Translations under genes and position numbers: made by a program
The notes under the pieces: model-generated
The model's input: only the letters and a program-made list of their open reading frames with translations
The model's database searches: none
What the model was told of the DNA's origin: nothing
In this document: positions 1-12,100 of the stretch, piece after piece
Layout: the number at the start of each line of letters is the position of its first letter
Position numbering within the stretch: position 1 is the first letter of the stretch
Assembly: GCA_014058105.1 (NCBI GenBank)
Contig: JACGCM010000146.1
Location: 682,001-746,000 of the forward strand
Source: Kingdonia uniflora
Lineage: Eukaryota > Streptophyta > Magnoliopsida > Ranunculales > Circaeasteraceae
Direction of reading: 5' to 3'
Length of the DNA: 64,000 bases

Positions 1-80
1 TCTCATAACAGAACAGGGAGTTCGAATCCCAAATCTATGAAATACTAGGCGACTGAAACGGTACTATCGTTAAGTCCCTC
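1..80 (+). pseudogene. 3' end of element A pol (integrase C-terminal tail)
   Basis: The bases are the same pol tail as in element D near 51590-51680, in opposite orientation. They encode the last residues of a Gypsy integrase, of the type usually ending in a short arginine/tyrosine-rich tail. Only about 25 codons are in the window and a stop interrupts them, so this is a fragment recognised by homology within the window rather than by domain content. Confidence 0.6.
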
Positions 81-210
81 ACTACACCATTTCAAAATTC
101 TCATTCCAAAATTGAGATTTTCATCTCCATACAATGTACATTCTATTCTATTCAATAAAAAATTTCAATTTTTTTCCAGCATAACTCTCTACTCACGTAG
201 ACAATACATA

Positions 211-893
211 GATTAAAGCAAAGGTAATACTAGCTTTTAATCGATCTTTATTCTGGTTAAAGCAAATGTAAAACTAGCTTTCAACCACACTCTATACATA
301 CTCTGTGATTAAAACAAAGGTAATACTAGTTTTCAATCAAGGAAATCTGCCAGACATAAAATAAAGTGAAGGTAAAACTAGTTTTTATCTCTCAATATGG
401 CTGCGACAATTATAATGGTTAAAGCAAAAGTAAAACTAGCTTTTAATCGAACTCTATACATACTCTGCGATTGAAATAAAGGTAATACTAGTTTTCAATC
501 AAATAACTCTACCAGACATAAGATAAAGCAAAGGTAAAACTAGCTTTTATCTCTCAATATGGCTGCGACAATTATACCGATTAAAGCAAAGGTAAAACTA
601 ACTTTCAATCGAACTCTATACGTACTCTGCAATTAAAACAAAGGTAATGCTAGTTTTAATTCAAAGAACTCTACTAGACATAAGATAAAGCAAAGGTAAA
701 ACTAGCTTTCATCTCTTAATATGGTTGGGATAATTATACCAGTTAAAACAAAGGTAAAACTAGCTTTTAATCGAACTCTATACATATTCTGTGGTTAAAA
801 CAAAGGTAATACTAGTTTTTAATCAAATAAATCTAGCAGACATAAGATAAAGCAAATGTAAAACTAACTTTTATCTCTCAATATGTTTGCGAC
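211..893. repeat. Minisatellite of element A: ~162-bp units, each three ~54-bp hairpin subrepeats
   Basis: The phrase ending each unit (TCTCAATATGGCTGCGACA) recurs near 389, 551, 713 and 872, a spacing of about 162. Inside each unit a ~54-bp subrepeat occurs three times, each with the loop core AAAGGTAAAACTA (variants with TAATACTA). Inverted arms flank it: GATTAAAGC/GCTTTTAATC, GATTAAAAC/GTTTTCAATC and GATAAAGC/GCTTTTATC. The array lies between the end of pol and the end of the convergent antisense gene. The related array in D (50590-51460) carries the reverse complement of the same core. Confidence 0.9.
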
Positions 894-1093
894 AGATACT
901 TTTATAGGTTACATATACAGCCACAACAAAGGATTTTTCTTTACGATGGGAGGTCAGATACAATTTCCTCTACAATAGGAGGACAATTAGCCATAAAATA
1001 TCAGGCTCGAGCAGCTACAGTAACCTTTCCTTGCTCTACTAATTTAGGAGGTCGAGAACCTAACTATGTTTCCATGGAGTTCATACAGTTTCT

Positions 1094-4000
1094 TCAATCA
1101 ACATCAGCTCTGCATATACATCCTCTATCTGACAAACAGTAGTGCAAGGAATCTCTCTCTAACTGGAGCCTTCTCACCTCCTCAACAAAATAGGTAATAA
1201 CTGCCATTTGCATCTTTGAACGCAATACCTCAGGCATAACCGCCTTGGAAAAATTCACTTTCACTTTCTGAAGATGCTCTTGCAACTTCTTGGACAATGC
1301 TTTATTCTATTCCATTTGACTATCTGTGCGAGACATAAGATTTATATGCTCCCTCGCCTTCTCATCTGCTTTATCTGACTCATCTTGGAGCATCGTCCTC
1401 AATTCAACCACCAGAACACGAAGTTCCTCAAGCTCCATGTCTACACCTTCCTTAGTAGGAGATTTATTTAACAATTCATCCTTTTCCTTATTAAAATATC
1501 CTTACCTTTAATCACCTGCTCTAACTCCTATTCCCTGATGAGAGTAGCATCCAACTTACCATTGCCACTCCCTTAACCTCTCATTTCCTTTTTGTACATG
1601 AGCTTGAGTATGGGCTACATCTCCCTTCAGCTCTCTAATTCAAGCTGATAGGCTAACCACATCCTCTTTAATAATGGAGACCCTCGCATCACCTTTATTA
1701 TTCCTCGAGCGCTCTCCAGCCTCGGCATTTATGACGCGCGAATTGGCCAGAGCCAAATCGGCCATCAATTATGCTACCCTCTCATTTAACTCATCACATT
1801 TTCTTTGCACCAACCAAAACTCTATATCTTTAGCAGGTAAAACTTCAGTTAAATGCTTAACCGTAATTTCAGAGTTAGATAGGTCATCTCGAGCTCTTTT
1901 CAGCTCACAATCTTTCTTAACCATTTTATTCTTTAATTGGCAAAGTTCACTCCTGATACTCACTAAATCGGCTCGAGTCTATTCTTGTTCATTTGTTTTG
2001 TTGATCACTTGGTCCTTCAGACTGACCACAAAGTGACGTAACTCTTTCTCTGACGTTTCCAAAGCCTAGATACGGTAACGAGCCGTGTCGACCTCCTTAT
2101 TTTTCACCATCAACACCTCATTATGGCATTTATGCTTCGTTGTTTCTTCCTTCGTCTCTGTGTGCTCTTTTTTGCCTTATCAATTTCAGCATCTTTCCCG
2201 TTAATCTGCCGAGTGTGGTCATTAATAGTTTGTGTCGCCTCGACGAACTTGAAAAGTACATTTACGCGTTGATCCTCCTTGCCTTCATTTGCCTTTTTCA
2301 TTCTATCAAACTTTGCCGCAAACTCTTGGTTATACTGGCGCGTCTCTTCTTTGCTCAAGTGAGCTGAATCCAGTTTAACCTACACATCATAGGTAGAATA
2401 CATCAAGTTCGATTCAAGAATACTCATTCGATTCATATGGAATTTTATTTCTAACAAATTTCTATTTTTTGACATCTAATGTGTAAAACTGCTTCTAAAC
2501 TTTAGGTTGAAGTATGATCCCAGTTTGATGAACAATAACATATACTTTCAATTCCAAAGTAGACATTCTCTATATTCTAACTTTTTCAACACTTTGATAT
2601 TATTTAAACATAGTTGCGTACCATTTCTCCTAAACTGCTAACAAGTTTTTGGTCTATCTCTACACTCTAATTTTTACTTTGTAGCTCTAGAGTAATGAAG
2701 CATACAAGTCAAATATTTCTTGCTCTTTTCTATCCTATAACTCTGCTTGTGAAGTCAGCAGGGACTCTGAGGCATCTTTGTCCTAAGCAAGCTCATTCTC
2801 TAATTCTTTTATTCTGAGGCGCATATCCTTACGTTTCTACAAACAAGGTTTACAAACATAACTTAGCCTACATAAATTTATCCTACAATGATCCATACAA
2901 TTGCAGTTCACAAATCCATCTTATCACCTAACCAAAGAGTCAACAACTTTACTCTACCTTCTCATTCCTATTCTCAATCTCTGGGTTCACCATACCATCC
3001 ACTTGGTTCTCTCGCTCAGTTTGGGGAGAGAAACCATCCAACCCTATTACAACTCCAGCCCCATCAGCTTCGTCCTCCTCCTCTTTAATATAGGTATCCT
3101 CCATAATGTCATTTACCTCAGTTTTGGAGTACCCTATTTTGAGAAGGTGGCCCCCAAGTCTATCACGCTGGACTACCACCTTTTACAGATTCTTCTCCGC
3201 TTCTTCCATCAGCTCGTTAATCTCCACCTCTTGCGCAACCTTCACAGAGTTCAGCCGCTTCCCCTCCCAAATCAAATCAGATTTAAGTTGAGCTACCTCA
3301 TTCTCAAGCTCTGCCTTCCCACTCTTGAGCCCGACCTTCTCCTCCTCCATCCTGAGGCAGATCCCCTTCATAAAACAAGCAGCCTGTAAAAAAATAAATC
3401 AAACACATTTTAGGCTCAAATCACTATACAGAGTTCAGAGAACATTCAAATCATAAAACTTACCACTTTGTTCTTCCCCTCCACAGCCTTGCAAGCTGCA
3501 AGCGTCGCCCTATCCTCCACAACTTTTAACTTATCTTCCACACCAGGTCAATTTTCCGCAACCTTTGCCCCAATCAGTTCAGAAGAAGGATTTACCCTTC
3601 TCTTTTTCACCCCATCTTCGACCTCACCACTCCCCGTGGTTCCAGAGGCCTAGCCACGCTTCAATACCTTCTTTTTTGAAAACGCCTGAGCTAGCTTGCT
3701 TGCTAGACGTGGTAGACTGTAGTACGTCCGCAAAATCTACTCTAGTGGCCTTTGGCAAAGCAATTCGTCTTTCTCCATCAGCTTTCCTCTTCTTGTTGCT
3801 ACCAACACCCGTCATAAGTCTTGTTGCTTAAGACTTTTGAACTTTCTTTGACTTGCTGCTACCACGTTAATTTTAATTTATACCGAGGTCTTTCACCCAA
3901 ATAACATTATAATTCCACATTCGACCTGCTGAATTCAGATCGAAGAAAAGAGGTCGAGATGAGCTCGCAAAAAAATATGCCCCTCTACTTGCAGAATAAT

Positions 4001-5050
4001 TCTTCACTCCATAAAATTGCAACACATCTTCAGGAGATATTCTCCTTTCCACCTTATTCTCCTCCCACCAGACATTTATTACCTCCCACATGTTCCTGTT
4101 TAACTAGACAGGAGATGCCCCTATGATATTCATTATCCCTTTCGCAAGATTGCTAAGGTGTAAACTCAACCCATATTCCAACAAAGACAAGTAATACAGA
4201 AAACCCTCTTCCAGGTCGCTCTAAACATTCTCATTATAATACTCCAAGGAGATCGATTTGTCTAAACCTCTATTTGACTTTTCCTTTTCTAAATCAGCCA
4301 ACAGAAAGAAATATTTCTCCCCAGATCCTGCTATACAACTTCAAAACTGCTTACCGACATATTCTACAAAGTTCTCCCATCTTCCCCCTATAAGAGCCTT
4401 AGATTAACAAAACTCTCTAAACACATCGGAGTTCAGAGGGTATGATATCAATTGTCTAGGGAAATATAGAAATTGAACCACTCCTACTTTGTCCTCCCTA
4501 TAAGATTCTACATTATCAGATTCACTCGAACGACCAGAGAGTGATGCCTTCATCACAGGGGAAGTGCTCATCTCAACTATAAATCTAAGATGAAGTTTGA
4601 TTCTACACAAATACTCCTCCCGCTCGACCTACATGCAAGTCCAGGTATTCTATCATTATCTTTTATACATACATCATACATATACGTATATATTTCACAT
4701 CACTTTTACACACATATATCAAACAGAGTAATTTTTTAAAATTTAAAACCAAATAAATCTTCCACAAAATTCACATCAATAGTATCACAAAAACATTCTA
4801 CTAACCTTTAACATCTGAAAACAAATCTGACGCATCACAAAATCTTTCCTTCACAACGCTGCTATGCAACCACCTTTGTGACTCAGTCTCTATAACCTTC
4901 TCTCTCCTTGACTATGAATCACTCTAGTCTAATCTCTCAAGAGAATCTATACTATTTTTTCTCTTTCCCCTTTCTCTGTTCTTCAATTTTTTAGAAGTTG
5001 ATAAACATTTCAACAAAGAAGATGAAACATTATTTATAGTTTCTCTCTCT
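1094..5050 (-). pseudogene. Element A antisense gene: gypsy-type-transposon-like domain plus coiled coil, multi-exon, decayed
   Basis: This is the counterpart of 46315-50567 in element D. Exon 1 lies roughly 5050-4806, with a GTTAG donor at 4805 and the acceptor before 4628. Exon 2 (4628-~3880) holds the globular domain; its best open stretches are 4610-4404 and 4091-3873, the latter with an SPEDVLQFYGVKNY motif. Exon 3 carries a basic NLS-like patch (GSNKKRKADGERR, near 3800). The next intron is clear at 3463-3384 (GTAAGT...TTTACAG). Exon 4 (3383-2949) and the following stretches (2358-2110, 1963-1769, 1297-1094) are heptad-rich coiled coil, and the last stretch ends SDRGCICRADVD. Stops and frameshifts separate these parts. 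The protein's role is unknown; the related family is annotated only as 'putative gypsy type transposon'. Confidence 0.7.
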
Positions 5051-5639
5051 TACTATTGGCAGTTATTGGGCCTCGCAGAAGCCGCCCTCAGTTTTGAAAC
5101 TGAGGTGTCCCTTCTACAATTAATGTAAGACATTTTGTACCTTTTATGTAAAAAAAACCTTCCCATCATTGCCACCTGCCCTATATTTTATTTTATTCTC
5201 ATCTCTCCTATCCAAATCCCCCTCTGACCTCACCACACTCATAATGACTCAATACTTACACACAATCGAACTTTCCCTGCACTAATACAAAAGACAAAAA
5301 CTCAAAGTTACCTATTTTTTCTATTCTTGCTTCTACTACTTATAGAAGTGTTAACGTCATTTCCAAAGCTTTCATATTTCAAAAATTTAAATTCTTTATT
5401 TAAAACAGTCAAACAATATTTGCAATAAAGAAGGACAAATTCAAAATTTTCATTCTAATTACATTTCCTTGACAGTTATTCAACCTCATATAAATCACTT
5501 TCTCACATATAATTACACATGAAATATCCCAGATGTCCGGATGAGCCATACCTAATCAAATTGCCTCCAACAATCCTCACATCTTCCAACTCGATCTCTT
5601 CTTCAGCAATTAGTCTCACAGCCTCCGTTTAAGCTGAAG

Positions 5640-5880
5640 GCACTATAATAACTTCTCAACATAACTTCTCATAGAAGCAACGTCCTAACTCAGGTTCCCT
5701 ACCCATCCAATCCAAACCTTTAAATTGATACTCGGACACTGGCAAGTCAACATCATAATATATCAAGCCAAAGATCCACTCTTACACTTCAGCTCTCTTA
5801 ATTACTAATCATCCCTCAATGGCATAATGAATACTCTCAGATTGAGTCAACACCTTCTTCTAAGTCTTACCCCTATCCAT
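5640..5880 (-). pseudogene. Element A small antisense ORF 2 (sORF2), degenerate
   Basis: Read on the - strand from an ATG at 5880, the translation aligns with sORF2 of element D (45607-45816). Shared positions include a HYAIEG/WYATEG stretch, an F-x-L-x-Y turn, LPVSEYQFKGLDW against LPVWECQLDGLDI, and an exxxxxCFYE end. At least three in-frame stops are present, so it cannot be translated as one protein. Its function is unknown. It lies between sORF1 and exon 1 of the main antisense gene, as in C and D. Confidence 0.6.
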
Positions 5881-6770
5881 ACTCATTTACCCTATTTATG
5901 CAATTTTCTAGATTACTATAAATCCCCAATAAATCGTATTTATATTATGTTCTTTCATAACAGAACACCCTAATATCTTGAGTAAAAATTATTTAAACTT
6001 ATCTATCCACATCGACCTCAGTGAATTTGGCCTACTTCATCTCAAACTTATTTTCTTCAAATCCAATATTTCATAGAGATTTCCTTGAGCTCAAATTTCC
6101 AATTTCTACAAATTCTAAATCTTCTACAGTTATCTCCCCAGATAATTCCAAGTTCTTCAGTTCGAAACAAGTTTTTTCACATCTTTTATTTCACATAGAC
6201 TTTTTTTCAGCTCGATTGCTATAATATATTATGTAGGTTCAATCTTATATATTACATTTCATCATCTCTTCATAAAATTTTGAATTGCTTATAACTCGAT
6301 TTCAATCACCAGAGTTATTTTATCTAGCAACACAGAGTTTGAATAACCATTTTTATTAAGCTCGAATATATATTGCATTTACTTTAAAGATAACAAGTCT
6401 TTCAGGTACTTTACAGATAACAAGTCTTCAGGTACTCTGAAAGCTATAAATCCTTCAGTTCGTCAGTCTTTAGTGATGCTTTACTCTAAATATTTTCTGA
6501 AGCAAAGCAGACATTGGAAAACACCGAGCATCCTCCCACCTCTGAGTTTGGTCAAAGTTTAGACATGGAGTCGAACTTCAAATGAAAACTATAGAAGATA
6601 GGAAATCAGTACTTGAACCAACTCTTCAAATAGAAGGTCTTCTTAGAGCCAAGAAAGGATGATAGTGAAGAAGCAGACTTCCAGCCTCTATCTTCTTTCT
6701 CCACTACCACCATTGCCTCCACTATAACCACCACCATCAGAGAGTTGGTGGAGATGAAGAAGGCCAAACC
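5881..6770. other. Spacer of element A between sORF2 and sORF1
   Basis: This is AT-rich sequence with no coding signal I can support on either strand. Short open frames here (for example + strand 6021-6224) have no recognisable domain and no counterpart in the other elements. The equivalent stretch in D (44680-45600) is likewise non-coding, so this is probably 5' leader or intron of the antisense transcript. Confidence 0.5.
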
Positions 6771-6956
6771 TTAGAATCCAATCCTACGTAAGATACCCGC
6801 AGTTACACCGGCCCCTACAATTGTCTCCTCAACCTTGCCCTCTACAAGGATGTGGAGATACCTCCAACATTGCTTACTTGTCAAGACAACGTAATAAAAT
6901 CTCCACATACAGTAAAAATCTTTTTTTGCTTTAGCCGCTTCTTCTTCAAACATACC
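6771..6956 (-). pseudogene. Element A small antisense ORF 1 (sORF1), 3' half, cut by element B
   Basis: The - strand frame 6953-6771 contains FYCMWRFYYVVL, matching FYYKWRFHALVL in D sORF1 and YHQMWQFHYVVL in B sORF1. The 5' half of the same ORF lies at 21466-21339, on the other side of element B, with the duplicated target ATACC at both junctions. The two halves are also out of frame with each other. The family is of unknown function and about 100 residues long, with a conserved aromatic W-x-F-x-x-x-V/L core. Confidence 0.75.
6952..6956. other. Target-site duplication of element B, left copy (ATACC)
   Basis: ATACC sits directly before the LTR start at 6957, and the identical ATACC follows the other LTR at 21334-21338. 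Five bases is the usual target duplication of Gypsy integrases. This proves a single insertion event of the intervening 14.4 kb. Confidence 0.95.
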
Positions 6957-7638
6957 TATAATAGCCTATTTTTGTAGAGACCGAAAATAGTGCCTTACAC
7001 CTTTGAAATGAATAAATATGGTTGGGAACTAAAAGCAATCGACACGAGTTTTAGCGTAGAAAACCCTTGAATGGGTAAAAAAACCACAACCTCCCCTGTG
7101 GATTTCTAAAAGTATGGTATTTATATATAAATGCTAGCTATTACAAAGAGAAAAAGAGATCAAGTATATGAGTTTTGGCAGGGATGATTTTCTCTAAGAG
7201 TTCTCTAGGTGAAAATAGCCATCCTGGATACTGATCTCCAGGTTTCTTTTTATAGGTCTTGTAATATGACCGTTAGTTACATTGATGAGGGACATTACAA
7301 TATCAGGTTTTGATGAGTCTTCATAATGGTCTTCTATAACCTCTTAATATTTGTTAATCTGTAACGGATCTATTAATATTCTTTAGCTGTAACTTCAGAC
7401 CGTTGGGAAGATACGATCTCTTGTGATGTTTGCATGCATACGACCTGTTGATAAGTTAAGGAGTATCTTTTGTAACGCGAAGTCACAGGATGCCTTGATA
7501 TCTTTGAAATGTAGGTAAGGATGTCTGTACTCCGATCTCCTTGCTTTTAGTCCTTGATTGGTTATCAGTGTGTTTACTCGAGCTATGTGAGTTCAAGAAT
7601 ATCAGACTCAGTATGAGGATTATAAATAAGCCCTCACA
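6957..7638 (-). repeat. Element B 3' LTR
   Basis: It pairs with 20657-21333. It starts TATAATAGCC on the + strand (TGTAATAGCC in the other copy) and ends CCCTCACA in both. The copies differ by scattered substitutions and small indels, so the insertion is not recent. Confidence 0.93.
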
Positions 7639-7652
7639 ACTGCCCCCTCTTA
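7639..7652 (-). other. Element B polypurine tract
   Basis: The - strand reads AAGAGGGGGCAGT immediately before the 3' LTR start TGTGAGGG. This is the expected plus-strand priming site of reverse transcription. Similar tracts lie beside the 3' LTRs of A, C and D. Confidence 0.8.
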
Positions 7653-7854
7653 GCTAATAGCAGGAGAAACGTGTGTTACGAGTGGTGTTGGTTGAGAAGT
7701 CCAGTCGTTTGAATTGAATGCTGCATTGATGGCTTCCATTTTATCTTGGAAGAATAATAGTTTTGACTGTTGGGTCTCCCAAAATTTTTACTTGAGATGT
7801 GCACTTGTGATGAATACCTTATTAGAAGTTATGGCATGCATTAAATGTTGCTAG

Positions 7855-7862
7855 TATAAAAC
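7855..7862 (+). promoter_or_regulatory. TATA box of element B antisense gene
   Basis: TATAAAAC lies 81 bp upstream of the sORF1 ATG at 7936. TATA boxes at comparable distances occur in C (26383), D (44312) and A (21540, - strand), although the surrounding sequences have diverged. This supports a dedicated promoter for antisense transcription just inside the 3' LTR. Confidence 0.6.
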
Positions 7863-7935
7863 ATTGTGAATAGTTGCTATCACTGTTCACCTTGGTTAAC
7901 TTTGTTAGTCATTCAAATTGGTATAAGTAGTACTG

Positions 7936-8256
7936 ATGGTGACAACTCAATGCCAAGCATATGAAGCTAGAGTTCAGACCAAAATGGTAAGTTTGCAAAT
8001 TCGTTATTTTGGGACCCAAAGTCTTTCTCTGGCAACTCCAATCCCTGTTCTTCAAACTTTCCATGGGATGTCGTGGGAAGAAGTAGAGGAGGCAGATGAT
8101 GATTATCATCAAATGTGGCAATTCCATTATGTGGTTTTGTTTACTGCTCGCCGTCGATCCTGTCTTCGGATGCTTGCAGAGGATGCGGCAGCGGCGAAGG
8201 ATAAGAAGGTCAGAGTGTCCTCTATTAAGTACTGCCGATACCCCACTAAAGATTAG
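7936..8256 (+). CDS. Element B small antisense ORF 1 (sORF1), unknown function
   Basis: Intact frame of 106 codons starting MVTTQCQ. It has counterparts in A (split), C (26484-26771) and D (44374-~44678). Conserved features are the N-terminal MVxTRxQ-like start, a basic LxxRYFGxxSL stretch, a proline-rich P-x-PVxxTF segment, an SWEE(V/M)xEA acidic stretch and a W-x-F-x-x-VL aromatic core. No signal peptide, membrane segment or known domain is visible. It is the first ORF after the TATA box, so it could be translated itself or act as an upstream ORF of the main antisense gene. It also resembles sORF2 of C and D. Confidence 0.65.
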   Translation: MVTTQCQAYEARVQTKMVSLQIRYFGTQSLSLATPIPVLQTFHGMSWEEVEEADDDYHQMWQFHYVVLFTARRRSCLRMLAEDAAAAKDKKVRVSSIKYCRYPTKD

Positions 8257-8329
8257 GTATTATAATGGTGGAGGAGGTCCTTCGCCGGCAGTGGAGGTGG
8301 GGGTTATGGAGGAGCGGTGGGATTAACTT

Positions 8330-9160
8330 TATCCTCTACCTCACTCCAGTTCCTCCTCTTGAGCTTTGAGTTCTTCTGCTTGGCCCACCATTGTTACTTC
8401 TCAAGTGTTGCACTGTCATCTGCAACGTAGGTTATTCTTTGTTAAAGAAAAAATTATCTGTAGAACTTGTAATCTTTATTTTCGAACTGGTTGAAATATT
8501 CGTCCTTGTAAATTGTTTTTCTTGAATAATAAATTCAAACTTTCTTATCTTATCTTATAAGTGTTTGAAACTGCTTCAATGAACTGCTATCGAACTAGTC
8601 AAAAATGACATAGGTAAAAAATATGCAGATCGAAATATTGCTAAGTTAAACTGTATAGATCGTGCTATGTATTTTTCAACTTGAACACTTGTTATCATGA
8701 GTAGAAACTTGGTTATGGTCTCTGGTGTTTTGTGAACTTCTACTGATGTAGGGCTATGTGAGGCATCAGATTGATAAATCGTGTTGGATAAACTTGCTGC
8801 TGCTGGTAGGGAAATCATTCCATGTGGTGAAGAGAACCATCCGTGTTGTATGTATATGTAAGGTCGGGTCATTGATCATAATGATTTGCTTTTGTTGAGG
8901 TCGTCTTGTCATCACTTTCTGTATCAATGCTAATTTTTTACTAAAATTTAGTTGAAGCAGGATTTGTTACTGATTTTCTGCTTCTGTCAGACCGAAATTG
9001 AGGTAAGTGGCAGCTGTAATAGTTGTACTTAGGTTGAATTGGAAATCATGCTTAAAATAGTACAGCAGGATCGTGTAGCCGCAGAAGGTTGCTGCTGTAC
9101 GGGAGTGAACGTGCTGCGAGATCTGTACAAATCTTCTAGGGCAGTGTGTCCTTGAATTTA
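8330..9160. other. Spacer of element B between sORF1 and main antisense gene
   Basis: No supportable gene. C and D hold sORF2 in the equivalent interval; I cannot find it here. The stretch is probably 5' leader or intron of the antisense transcript. Confidence 0.45.
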
Positions 9161-9163
9161 ATA

Positions 9164-12100
9164 ATGGCAGAGGATAGAGACAGAAGTAAAAACCGAGCAC
9201 GTTACTCTAAAGATCATCATGAAGGAAAACGAAAAGACGTGCTTGTAAAAAGGGATGATGTTAACACGTATCCCAAAGAGCTGTCATTTCAGAAATTATG
9301 GGTCAATATAAACTCTCGTCTTTCTCCCTCCCACATGCCATATTCATTTGCAAAGAGAGAAGAAAGTATTTTTAGAGAGAGAAAGTCTTCAAACTTTAAT
9401 CGTAGTCCACCGTTTTACTGTGGTCTTCCTGTGAAAGTAGGTATTTTATTGTCTAAAGTGAAGGTGGTGACCAGAAATGACCATTGTTGTTCCTCTAGTA
9501 CGGGTTAGTGACTCTGTTTCCGCCATTTATGTTTTTATATTAGTTTCTTGGAACTGGTAGTTGCATGTTTGAACTTCTGGGTAGATTAATAAAGTATTGG
9601 GTACGGCTGAGGGGGGAGGCTTGTTTGATTTAAAAACTCTAAACAGATTTTTCCTGTATGAGGTAGATGCGCTCAAAAAATCTAAAACCCAGAAGTAAAT
9701 TTGTTGTATCTTCCAGTAGTGAGGAATCATCGTTGTTTGATAGGACTATGGATGATTCGAAGGTAATTGGTACTGTAACTGTTGATAAACTGGTTGTTTC
9801 ATCTGGGAGAGATGATGGATTGCATGCGGGGATTGAAACTGGGCAATTTTTTAGGTATCCCGAGAATGTAGATATAGCAAAGAAATTTTTGCAGTATAAA
9901 AAGGGTTTAGATGGAAAATGAGGGCATTATGTGATGAATGCAGGGTTGTGGTTTAGAACTCTGGTTAGACCGAGTGGTAATATAGAGCATTATCAGGTAC
10001 CTTCCCTGGATCTGTAGAAGAGAAGTATGGATATAGGAGATGATATAGATATCTCTTATTACAATGGGACTGGTGCAGAGGTCATAGAGGATGGATTCCT
10101 TTGCTATCTGAACTAGGTTGTATAAGAGATATAAAAGAGAAGTATGGGTTGAGCATTCCCCTCATTTTTTTCCAAAAGGGTGTCATGAATGCTCTAAAGA
10201 GCTGCCCTGGCCAATTAAATGGTAATGTCTTTAAAATGATGAAGGTCTGTGAGCCCTTTACAAGAGATGGAGGGATGGTGGTATTGCAAGACAGTTCGTA
10301 GCAGACGATGTCTTGAAATACTATAAGTTTAAATATATGAAAGATCGAAAGAGTGGATACTTGTTTAGTGATTCGGCGAAGCCGAAATTATTTGATTTTG
10401 AATCTGCTGGGAGACCCTGGTACGACCATCTTGTGATGGTTAGGGGTAATTGTATGCAAGTGCTTGGGGAACCGGCGCTCGAGCTGATATATAAGAGTTT
10501 TAACGAGAGCAAGTATCTTTATTCTGCCTGTAGTTCATTTTTTTAACTTGTTGCAAGCTTCTAACATAGTTTGTTATTGATTTGGCAGAGCCTAATCCTA
10601 AAGGTACCAGTGATGTATCGAGTCTGCTCGACGTCGTTAGTCGAGAAGGAATCAAACTGAACAAAGTTCTTGGAGAACTAGGCATCCGCAGAGAGAAGAG
10701 GTTGAATTCTATAGTTGAATAAGTACAACGAGCTCATCATAATCGAGCTATGGTTGCATTTGGTTCTTCTTATGATGACATTATGGAGATTCCAGCCTGT
10801 ACTGTGGGTACTTCGAGTATCCAACCTGGATGGCCTAGAGGAAAAAAGGCGCTCCCCCTCTGGAGCAAACAGCCCTTGCGCAAACGATGCAGGCGAAGAC
10901 TGAGGTGGATGCTGCTGTGAATGTGGCTCCTCCTCTAAATAAGCAAAAACAAGAGTCCGGGAAAGATATCCGAGCTTCTTTAAAGGAGGTCAATCTCAAA
11001 GCGGTGGAGAAGGAGGTGCTAGACCTGGCTAAGCATGATCCCATCTGCCTAGATACTCAAATACGATCCAGTATCTCACATGTATGCATGATGTTATCTG
11101 ATTAAATCTTTTTAAGTAATGATCCGATCTTGTAATACTGCTTTGCTATATTTGTGGTACAGCTTTCTGCTGCTTGGAAGTCGGCTGTGGAGGTGTTAAA
11201 GGTAGCTGCTGCGGATCGTGCCGAGTATGAGGCCGAGAAAGCATCTTTGGCTAAACAGTTGAAGGAGCGAACTGCGCTGTATGAGCAGTTACAGAAGAAT
11301 AAGGTTCTGCAGAGGGAGCAATTCGAGAAGGAGAAGGCTCTGTAGAGGATCAGTTTGAGAAGGAAGCTGCGACTATGAAGAAAGAGGTTGAAGATGAGGT
11401 AAAGAAGGCTATTGACATTGTGGTGGCTTCCTGAAATAAGCTGATTCAAGCCTTCTACTTCTGGGGTTTGAGCAGAGAGGATGTCGATCATGTTCTTGCA
11501 GAGAAGTATAGTAAGATTATCTTCCTAGGGGATGATGCCTCTCCAGTGGCTGAGCAGACCCCGGCTCCTCCTGTGGCAGATGATACAACCAAGGAGGCAG
11601 CATGAGCTAATTCTTGATTCTGTAGTTGTAACATAGTTCTGAGACTTGGTCGAATTTTTTCCTTTGTACTGGTGATAGAACTATTTTTGCTGAGACTTGA
11701 ATTTTTTACGGTTGCTGCTGATATATGTTGTTTTGATGGTGAATATATAATTTACATGTAGGAGGTAGTTCGTTTGAGGGGGAAAGTGATTGAGATAGAG
11801 AAGGCCTTGAGTCGAGCAAGGGATTTCATTAATCGTACTCAACAGGTACACAATAAACTTGAATATGAGAGACATCTTCATAAGTCAAACTTTGATAACA
11901 CCTTTAAGGAGTTACTTGAGCTTCAATGTAGATATGGGAAGATAAAAATTGAGAGGGGTGAGGTTTTACGAAAGGAGAGTGATAGGTTTGCTTTACTCCA
12001 AAAATCCCTTAAGGATAAGTGGTTCATAGATGAGAGTGATAAGTTAGAGTGTTAAAGGTCATTATTGTCTTTGACGCTTTATTTTGAGGCCGAAGTTGAT

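Larger units (their letters stand above)
1..6956 (+). mobile_element. Element A, Tat-like Ty3/Gypsy retrotransposon, left part (5' portion outside window)
   Basis: Pol would run on the + strand and lies off the left edge. Only its last codons remain at 1-~75. Next come a minisatellite (211-893) and an antisense gene on the - strand (1094-~5050), followed by two small antisense ORFs. The order mirrors element D (43501-57531) read in reverse complement. The first ~120 bases match the reverse complement of ~51540-51660, and the antisense gene matches 46315-50567. The element is interrupted after 6956 by element B and resumes at 21334. It shares the first 18 LTR bases with D, so A and D are one subfamily. 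Confidence is high for the element type; its full length cannot be known here. Confidence 0.9.

Noticed and set aside
211..893. CRISPR-like repeat array
   Set aside because: Repeats are contiguous and diverged, with no unique spacers, and the context is a plant retrotransposon.
1674..2036. 120-codon + strand frame in element A
   Set aside because: It is the reverse strand of the antisense coiled-coil exons and has no homologous frame in D.
2901..3389. 162-codon + strand frame, leucine-rich
   Set aside because: Shadow of antisense exon 4 of element A; hydrophobicity comes from complementing Glu/Lys-rich codons.
9146..9163. Start of the main antisense gene of B at GTG 9146
   Set aside because: Not conserved; the ATG at 9164 aligns with the start in C.
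11102..11491. 129-codon - strand frame in element B
   Set aside because: Shadow of the coiled-coil exon on the + strand; crosses a predicted intron.
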